Source: Thermothelomyces thermophilus ATCC 42464 (lineage: Eukaryota; Ascomycota; Sordariomycetes; Sordariales; Chaetomiaceae). Taken from it: 64,000 nucleotides of DNA. Below, in pieces: positions 57,679 to 64,000 of the stretch; the first letter of the stretch is position 1, and the number at the start of each line of letters is the position of its first letter. A program made the position numbers and the translations under genes. The DNA is taken from NCBI RefSeq assembly GCF_000226095.1, contig NC_016472.1, positions 7,192,001 through 7,256,000 on the forward strand, given 5' to 3'. A model generated the notes under the pieces. It did not search any database. It was not told the DNA's origin and saw nothing but the letters and a program-made list of their open reading frames with translations.

Positions 57679-60193
57679 TGTTCTCCGCCCAAAAAGACTC
57701 GATCCACTCTCTGAACCGATGGTCGCTCCCTACCAATGCGCTTTGTCGGCTCGCACCTGAATCTCCTCCTTTCCCGTCCTCCTTTGTTCGCCAGGTCGTT
57801 GCGCAAAGCCCACTCCTTCACGGGACGCCGAAAGGGCGGATGCTGGCGGTCACCAAACCAAAGGTTTCTACATCCAGAAGGGCCGCCTTGCGGGAACTCG
57901 GCGCCTTTTGGGACGGGTGGGGAGGAAAGGGATGGTGGACTCTGGAGGAAGGAGGATGGTGAGATGTGTGTGATCAATGAGTCCCCCTACCGGAGCCCAG
58001 ATTTTTTGGGGACCCCTGAGCCCAGAGGCCTTCGATGAGCGGCGCCGCTGGGGACCGATGAAAATTGGGGGCTGTCGAGCGAAGCCGGGGTTGACAGGGG
58101 GGCGTTGACAAGCGCGGAGGAACGGGATTCGCAGGCGTAGCCGGAGCGGCGGTTTTAGCGGGGGAACCGTAGGAAATCGACAAGCGAGCGGCTGATGGAA
58201 GGTCGCCGATTGCCGGCTGCACCGTGCGTGAGGATGGTGGGAATTGGATGGCGATCGCCGGGGCGATGTTGTATGTGCACCTCTGCAGCCTTGAGATGAA
58301 CCGGTGTACGTGTGTATGTGTGTGTGTGTGTACGTGTGCGTGTGTGCACGCGCGCATGTGGATTGCGCTGTGCAGGATCACACCACAGGTCGCGTCGTGG
58401 AGCAAAGAGACGAATGCAATTCGACACAACTAACTGCTGCAAGTTGATACTGAAATGCCCACCAACAACGTAACCAAGTGCGGCCAATGGGATCGGGGCC
58501 CAAGCAGTTGCTGGCCCGAGCGAATCCGGAACCGCGGTGCTGGCGGACGCGGGGCGATGGAGAAGACGGGCCCGTGACTGGTCGGTGGTTATTGGTCCGG
58601 TCAGGAACCTGACGGCCGCGGATCGAAACCCAGACGATCTAGGCCCTCTCGTGTTGGAAGAACTGGGTTGGAAATCAAGGATTCACAACAAGCTTGTGTC
58701 CTGATGAAAAGCCAGAACGAAACTACGAAACTATTCTGAGTACGTGTATTTACTGCAGAGATACCGTACTAGGTGCAGCTACGGTGGTTCGGCTCCATCG
58801 AGATGTCTCGGAGGGCAGAATCGCCATTTTTGCTTTTCCGGTTCTGCGACCCCCACGGGCGAGTTTCCAGGACAGATACGCAACAGTGGCAATGGAAGAC
58901 CGCTTGGCGACAGCTCAACCCAGCGGATAGGCTGGGGCGGGGAAGGAAGGCTCAGTCAGATATTGGATGGGATGAGGAATAACTGTTAATAAAGCGGTTC
59001 GCTCTCTGCAACGAGATGTACGGATTATATATACTAGATAGAAACGTGCATACAGTACAATATCTACACTGCGTGCAGGGCGCTCAATTCACATCCCTGA
59101 AGAGCAGGTTCAACCAATTTACTTGTCGGCCTGCGCGAATCTCTCTGCTTTCAACCAACGACAGCGTGATTTGATGCAACTATCTCTGGGGCTTGTCGCC
59201 GCACGGCAATGTTGGATGCACGCATTCACGGAAATATGCAGGAACATCACGTAAGGGCCTGGACCTGCAGTTACCCAGGTATGTATGCACATACATACAT
59301 ACTTACTTACATACCAATAGGTACCCTTAGGCAGACAGCAGCCACAAACATCAGGCAGCCTCTTGGATTTGAGACCTTTGGTGTAGACCCAATAGGTCGT
59401 CGCCCTTTCCAGTCTCTTGCATGGTAACAATGTCTATCATCTTATCCAATCGCTCCATTTCCGTTCCAGTCATCCACACTGGCAACATTCGAAGGGATGA
59501 GTACTACACCATCGAATTTAGTGAGGAAGCAATCACCAAGGCCCGAGGGCCACTTTCTGGTTGGTCATCAGAAACTTTTTGGCATCATCGCGACCCCCGC
59601 CCTCTGGCCGCCAACAGGCTGGGCAGGTAGTAGTTTCACGGGGATACGATTAGGTGCGGCCGAATTCGCCTCCTGCGAGAAGCCTGACGCCACTGGCAGT
59701 ACAAGATAGTTTCCGCAGGGACGATCGAAAACCGTTTGCTCTGGGATGTTACCATCCGTGCCACCGATCTTAGGTATTTACTAGTAGTGTAGCCTGATGT
59801 TCCCACCCACCCCCCATAGCCTCGGACGGCAGGGTTTTATGATGCATCGGCTTGCTGCGGATTTAATAATAGACATATTGCGGGTTACTCTGTCCAATCA
59901 GCCAACCAGAGCCACCCACCGCGACTGTTCCGGTAGTTATACAATAGAGGGATGCGTGGGGGTTCGCAGTCTTCTCTAGGGTTCGATGTTTCTCCATCGC
60001 GACTCGTCTTTGTCAGGGTTCACTTGCTGTTGACAGACTGAGATCACGCCAAGTTGGCCATCAAGAGACGAAGCCGTGTTGCGCTGAAGCTCGTATCATG
60101 ACATGTATCCTCCTGATTCGCACCCCGCAAGGGTCGATGAACTCCCCCTGATGGGCATGCGAGGGTTTTCGTGCGGCCCAGCTTCGGCCCAAC
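57679..60193. other. Intergenic region, 2.5 kb
   Basis: Upstream of the Rsr1 gene and downstream of the PQ-loop gene, both minus strand. It holds a TG-rich tract (58304-58358), a gtacggattatatata word near 59020 and tacatac runs near 59280-59310. The open frame 57372-57977 is largely promoter and intron DNA of the Rsr1 gene. No gene was recognised. Confidence 0.4.
58304..58358. repeat. Imperfect (TG)n tract
   Basis: About 50 bp of TG repeats interrupted by TA and CG steps (gtgtacgtgtgtatgtg and onward), a potential Z-DNA-forming purine-pyrimidine alternation. Confidence 0.85.
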
Positions 60194-61684
60194 CTATCCG
60201 CGTTCATTCATTCCATCATCGCTTTTGCTTGGCTTCCAATTCCAATCAAGCAAGGGTCCCTTTCTTTCGGCGAATTTGAACGGGATGCCTCGCATCTCAT
60301 GTTCTGCGGCAACATCATCGAAAGTCTTTCCTTCGGCCGCGGCAGCCTTCCGGATTCTTCGTGTACGTGCCAACCACACCAGATGAGAAAGGAAGATGCC
60401 GATCTCGAGGACACAGCTAGTCCCACCCTGTCAGGAAGTCGCGGCAATGATAGGCAATCTCGGACGGTTCGACTCACCATACGATGTAGAGAACACCCCC
60501 GAGAACATCAAAGCTATTTTGAGCAACTGCGATATGCATCAGCTCATCCCCGGCCATGGTAAAGCCAAAGAACCGAGGTAGAAAAAAATACCTAGTGCCA
60601 TGAGGGAGAAGAATGCCCCCGAGCAGTCCATGCCAAGAAACACCTAGGATTGTCAGCGAGATCCCTGCCTCGAAGCTTTGTTTGGTTGTGCTCACCCAGT
60701 TGATGCCGATGACTCTCCCTCTCCGCTTCCAAATCTCGCCGTACGGCGGCAGCAGGCCGGCCGCGAGCAGGATAGCAGCGATAATTCCCACAACCATTAC
60801 CGGCGTCCCATTGCCTCGGTCGTACAAGGGCTTCTACCGTCAGACTCGCGGGCTCACGTCAGGGAGGAAGACGGGATCTCACCCTCAGCGTCAGTATCAA
60901 TGCGGCCTCAGCTCCGGCAAACACAGCAGCCACGGCACAGGCCAAGAGAGAGGCTTTCCATGCCGGCCACTGGCTGTCTCCTGTCAGCAATCCCATCTCC
61001 GTCTCTGTCTCTCTGAACCTTGTCAAGGTATCGTGAGTACCCACTTATGGTACAGCAGTATCTGTGCCCAAGCGACGAGGCACAGAGCCATGAAGATCTG
61101 GGGTTGGACCTGAACGGGGATGTTGAAGTTTTGAGCGACCGCGTATACTCCAAAGGGAAGACCACCTGCGGCAGACGGACAAAGTCAGGACTCGGACCCG
61201 CCAGGAGGGCAAGGGATGGTAGGATGCGCAGCACTCACACAAGGCCCAGAGAAACATCATCGAGCCCGGCAGACCTTCGGTCTTCTTTGTCCGCCAGTTG
61301 GTCCATATCTGAGGGATGAGCTGGATGCACCACAACCTAGAGGATTGCGGACGAGTAAGAAGGTTAGTACACAAGCAGCCAGGTCTCACGGCAGTGGCAC
61401 CTCACACTTGAATCCGGTATTAACTCAATAAACTTTGCCAAAGAAAATCGGAGAGGTTGCGGCTCACCTGTGCCGATAGTCTAGAATGGAAGTGAGGGGT
61501 CGTTAGGTGGCTGAACTGCTGATTGATGAGAAGGGGCAGAGGTAGCAGTGGGGAAACTTACTCCTAAAACATTGGCGGCCTATGAAAAAAGTATCAAATA
61601 ACATTCTAGTCAGCACAATTGATCTGAACAAGCGGCACGGAGTTTGTCCGTTCATACAACTGGGATATCTGTTTGGGGCGCCAT
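60194..61684 (-). CDS. PQ-loop repeat membrane protein, about nine short exons
   Basis: Seven-helix PQ-loop transporter-like protein, probably of the vacuole or another internal membrane. Exons: 61684-61658, 61579-61562 (18 nt), 61480-61468 (13 nt), 61336-61239, 61165-61045, 60973-60883, 60830-60696, 60643-60592, 60526-60478, 60416-60194. It starts MAPQTDIPVAANVLG then TIGT, the usual family start. PQ motif 1 is CIQLIPQIWTNWRTKKTEGL, motif 2 LLPPYGEIWKRRGRVIGINW (PQ altered to PY). Other helices: GSMMFLWALCGLPFGVY, FMALCLVAWAQILLYH, SLLACAVAAVFAGAEAALIL, MVVGIIAAILLAAG, VLEIGIFLSHLVWLAR. All joins keep phase except between the 13-nt exon and 61336, which is off by one base; the 5' end is therefore tentative (hidden microexon, unusual splice site or a one-base sequence error). 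The cytosolic tail ends DWNWKPSKSDDGMNERG. Confidence 0.82.
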
Positions 61685-62351
61685 AGCCTTCGATGGGAGA
61701 GCCAACTGTTGAGTCGGGTGAGGCCCGCACCTCGGCGGTCGAGGAGGCTTGTTCGACTTGCTGCTTGTGAATCCTAAAGGAATCAACAATATTGTAAACA
61801 GCTGGAAAAAAATAAATAAATAAATCCCGGCTTGTGAGAGACAAAAGCAAAACTGATAATTAGTTCTTCCGTGTAGGCAGGGAGGCAAGAAGAAGGTTGA
61901 GTCAAGTTGCCCAGACCAGACCTCGATCTCGAATGCTGCGCACTGTGCATCTTACTGCCGGAGGCATAGCCATGGCACCCAATTCTACGCTACAGTCTAC
62001 CTCATTGTGTGGGATCTGGCGGGGAAACACAGTACCAATTTGATCAAAATTCAGCATGACACTGTGCATTCCAAGAAATTTCTGTACAAGTGAGAGAGAG
62101 CAGCGCAGTCTGCATGCATTCTCATCATCCACAGACAAGCAGCACAATTTCACTCTTCAAAGAACCTTCAACATTCCCATATTGATACCATAAATCTCTA
62201 ATTATAGACAACCAACGTCGACAAGACCGGGATCCAGGAGCCTTTGTGCCTACTCGCAAAGATAAGCCGACATATTCCAAGAGACAAAAGTTCTGAGCCG
62301 GCCGCGACCATCATCTGGTGTCCGCTCGTAACTCTCAACACAATTGCAACC
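61685..62351. other. Divergent intergenic region PQ-loop gene/CMS1
   Basis: This 0.67 kb is the shared upstream region. It has an AAAT stretch near 61806-61825. No gene was seen. Confidence 0.4.
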
Positions 62352-63428
62352 ATGGCAACAGTGGAAAACGCGAAAAAGCGGAAGCTACAAGATGACGAAA
62401 AGCCGCGCAAGAAGCACAAGAAGCACAAGAAGGTGCGCGAGGACGAAGCAGACCTGGACGTGGAGGCTGGCTTGAACAGGGCCTTTGAGCGGATGGACGG
62501 GCAGCTCCTCGCAGACCACCTGGCCCAAAAGACACGCCGTTTCGGCACGGACTTGAGCCCAATCGAGCTCGCGGATCTGTACATCTCTGGTAAGCACGAA
62601 ATACCTCGGAGATCTTGCCGCACCCCTTATATATTATTATTTCTTTGACCGGACCGTGGACGTGCGAATGCTAATGGACAATGATAATGCGCGGCGATGG
62701 GCTGTAGCCAACTGCATCCGAGACAGCACGTCATGGGAGAAGCCGCGGTCCCTGGAGAACCTACCAGAGTTTCTCGAGACCTTCTCAAGAGAGTCTGAGA
62801 AACTCGACGAGGCGCCGAAGAAGGCCGGGTCGCCACACACCATCATCGTCGCGGGTGCCGGTCTCCGGGCAGCGGATCTGGTGAGGTATGGGGGGTCCCA
62901 GTCTGGCGCCAGGGCATGCAACTTTCTTGAACCGGACCGCTGACGCCGACGTTACAGGGCGGTGAGGAAGTTTCAGAAAAAGGGCAACACGGTGGCAAAA
63001 CTGGTGAGCAAGTCTTACGTAGAGTCAGCGATGTGTTTGTATCGCAAAACAAAAAGCTAACCGGGCGCGAATCTTAGTTTGCCAAGCACTTCAAGCTCGA
63101 AGAGCAGGTTTCTTTCCTTCAAAAGAGCCGCACCGGCATTGCAGTCGGCACGCCTCAGCGGTTGATTGACTTGATCGAGAATGGTACGTTATGCCCGCTT
63201 CTACAAGATGATAGTCCCCCCTATACTCACTCGGCCTTAGGTGCTCTATCTATCAAGGACTTGAAAAGGATCGTTGTCGACGCATCACATATAGACCAGA
63301 AAAAGCGAGGTATTGCGGATATGAGGGAAACAATGTTACCCCTTGCGAAGCTGCTGTGCAGGAAGGATCTTAAGGAGAGGTATGAAGACGACGACACAAG
63401 CAAGCACATCGACTTGCTCTTTTATTAG
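62352..63428 (+). CDS. cms1: CMS1, U3/90S pre-ribosome-associated protein
   Basis: Nucleolar factor of 18S rRNA maturation, related in fold to DEAD-box helicases but lacking their catalytic motifs (human CMSS1). Exons are 62352-62589, 62708-62885, 62958-63003, 63078-63183 and 63241-63428; 251 residues, phases agree. The N-terminus is a basic nuclear signal (KKHKKHKKVREDEADLDVE). Core stretches: NRAFERMDGQLLADHLAQKT, FGTDLSPIELADLYI, the exon join YIS-ANCIRDSTSWEKPRSLE, PHTIIVAGAGLRAADLVRAV (helicase-like), GIAVGTPQRLIDLIENGALS (a motif Ib-like TPQR), LKRIVVDASHIDQKKRGIAD (DAS in place of DEAD). Length fits the family. The third exon is 46 nt. The call is firm. Confidence 0.93.
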
Positions 63429-64000
63429 ACATCTGGAAAAGTTACGGGCACAATCAGTCTTGTAGACCTAGATACCACTGGAGTTTTATGGCCATAAGTG
63501 TTCGCGCGCCATCTACCCTTCCCCCCTTTAGTCGCCAGCTCGCTCTGGATTTGTCACCTCCGCGAGTATTCCGTATAGCTCGCGGTATCCTCAGATGCGG
63601 GCTCAAAGCGCTCGAAGCAAAAGCAATGGTCTCTAAGGCAAGGCTGCAGTAACAACATAGCTCGAGAGACAGGTTCATCTCTTATTCACCTCAGCCACAT
63701 GGGATCCAGGCAATTCAGTTCAGTTTGACACAAATTAGCATTTTGCGATCTAGTTTGTAGAGCTGCGAACCGGGTTTAGCCCAACCGGCACAGTTCAGAA
63801 CGCCAGCTGAACGAAGACTTCGGCCCTGGTGTTGTTTTCTCCCGCGTATCGAGCACGCTCGTCTTACCGAGCAGAAAGCTCCAAGAGAGGTGCGTACCAC
63901 CACGGGAGGTCAGACAAGACAACTCCTTGCCACCAAGATTGTTGTTCCGTGTCTGATTAAACACTGTTAGCCAAGCGCGCTCATGACTAAGCCCATGTTA
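63429..64000. other. Right-edge intergenic DNA
   Basis: About 0.57 kb after the CMS1 stop to the window edge. No gene, tRNA or repeat was recognised. Confidence 0.4.

Overview
The window is nuclear DNA of a filamentous ascomycete, most likely a Sordariomycete (Sordariales-like). The reasons are GC-rich coding sequence, many short GT-AG introns with CTAAC/CTGAC-like branch sites, and fungal-type proteins (NSE4, CENP-T, SHY1, MIX17, a Rsr1/KREV-1 GTPase, a Rac). The species cannot be read from the sequence. I see no transposon, virus-like element, CRISPR array, rRNA or convincing tRNA.

Layout, left to right. 1-9 kb: start of VPS34 (-, cut by the window edge), NSE4 (+), a coiled-coil/membrane protein (+), an MBL-fold DUF4336-like protein (-). 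9-19 kb: mitochondrial amidotransferase subunit A/HER2 (+), PRP38 (-), a small membrane protein with a Gln run (+), a 2.9 kb gap with a hairpin and a possible gene remnant, mitochondrial 2-methylcitrate dehydratase (-). 19-30 kb: DCAF11/WDR23-like WD40 protein (+), CPSF6-like RRM protein (+), SET methyltransferase (-), COQ4 (+), PDCD5-like protein (-). 30-40 kb: ketopantoate-reductase-like protein (-), LRP1/C1D (+), MIX17 (+), UBX protein (-), SHY1/SURF1 (+), CENP-T (-). 42-52 kb: Rac (+), NOP6-like (-), secretory membrane protein (-), EGF-like membrane protein split by one in-frame TGA (-). 52-64 kb: a 4.5 kb gene-poor interval with microsatellites, Rsr1/KREV-1 (-), PQ-loop protein (-), CMS1 (+).

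The genes are housekeeping genes, not a cluster. Loose themes are mitochondria (HER2, methylcitrate dehydratase, COQ4, MIX17, SHY1), RNA and ribosome work (PRP38, RRM protein, LRP1, NOP6, CMS1), chromosomes (NSE4, CENP-T) and polarity GTPases (Rac, Rsr1/KREV-1). Coordinates given here are spliced models I built by hand; exon joins were checked for reading phase.

The most interesting features concern gene structure. There is a lone in-frame TGA in a 2.7 kb reading frame. Several microexons occur (11 nt in the PDCD5 gene; 23, 27, 29, 29 and 32 nt in the Rsr1 gene; 13 and 18 nt in the PQ-loop gene). There are two GC-AG introns, stop-free introns whose length is a multiple of three, and low-complexity insertions in conserved enzymes. 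I found no evidence of an undescribed multi-gene system.
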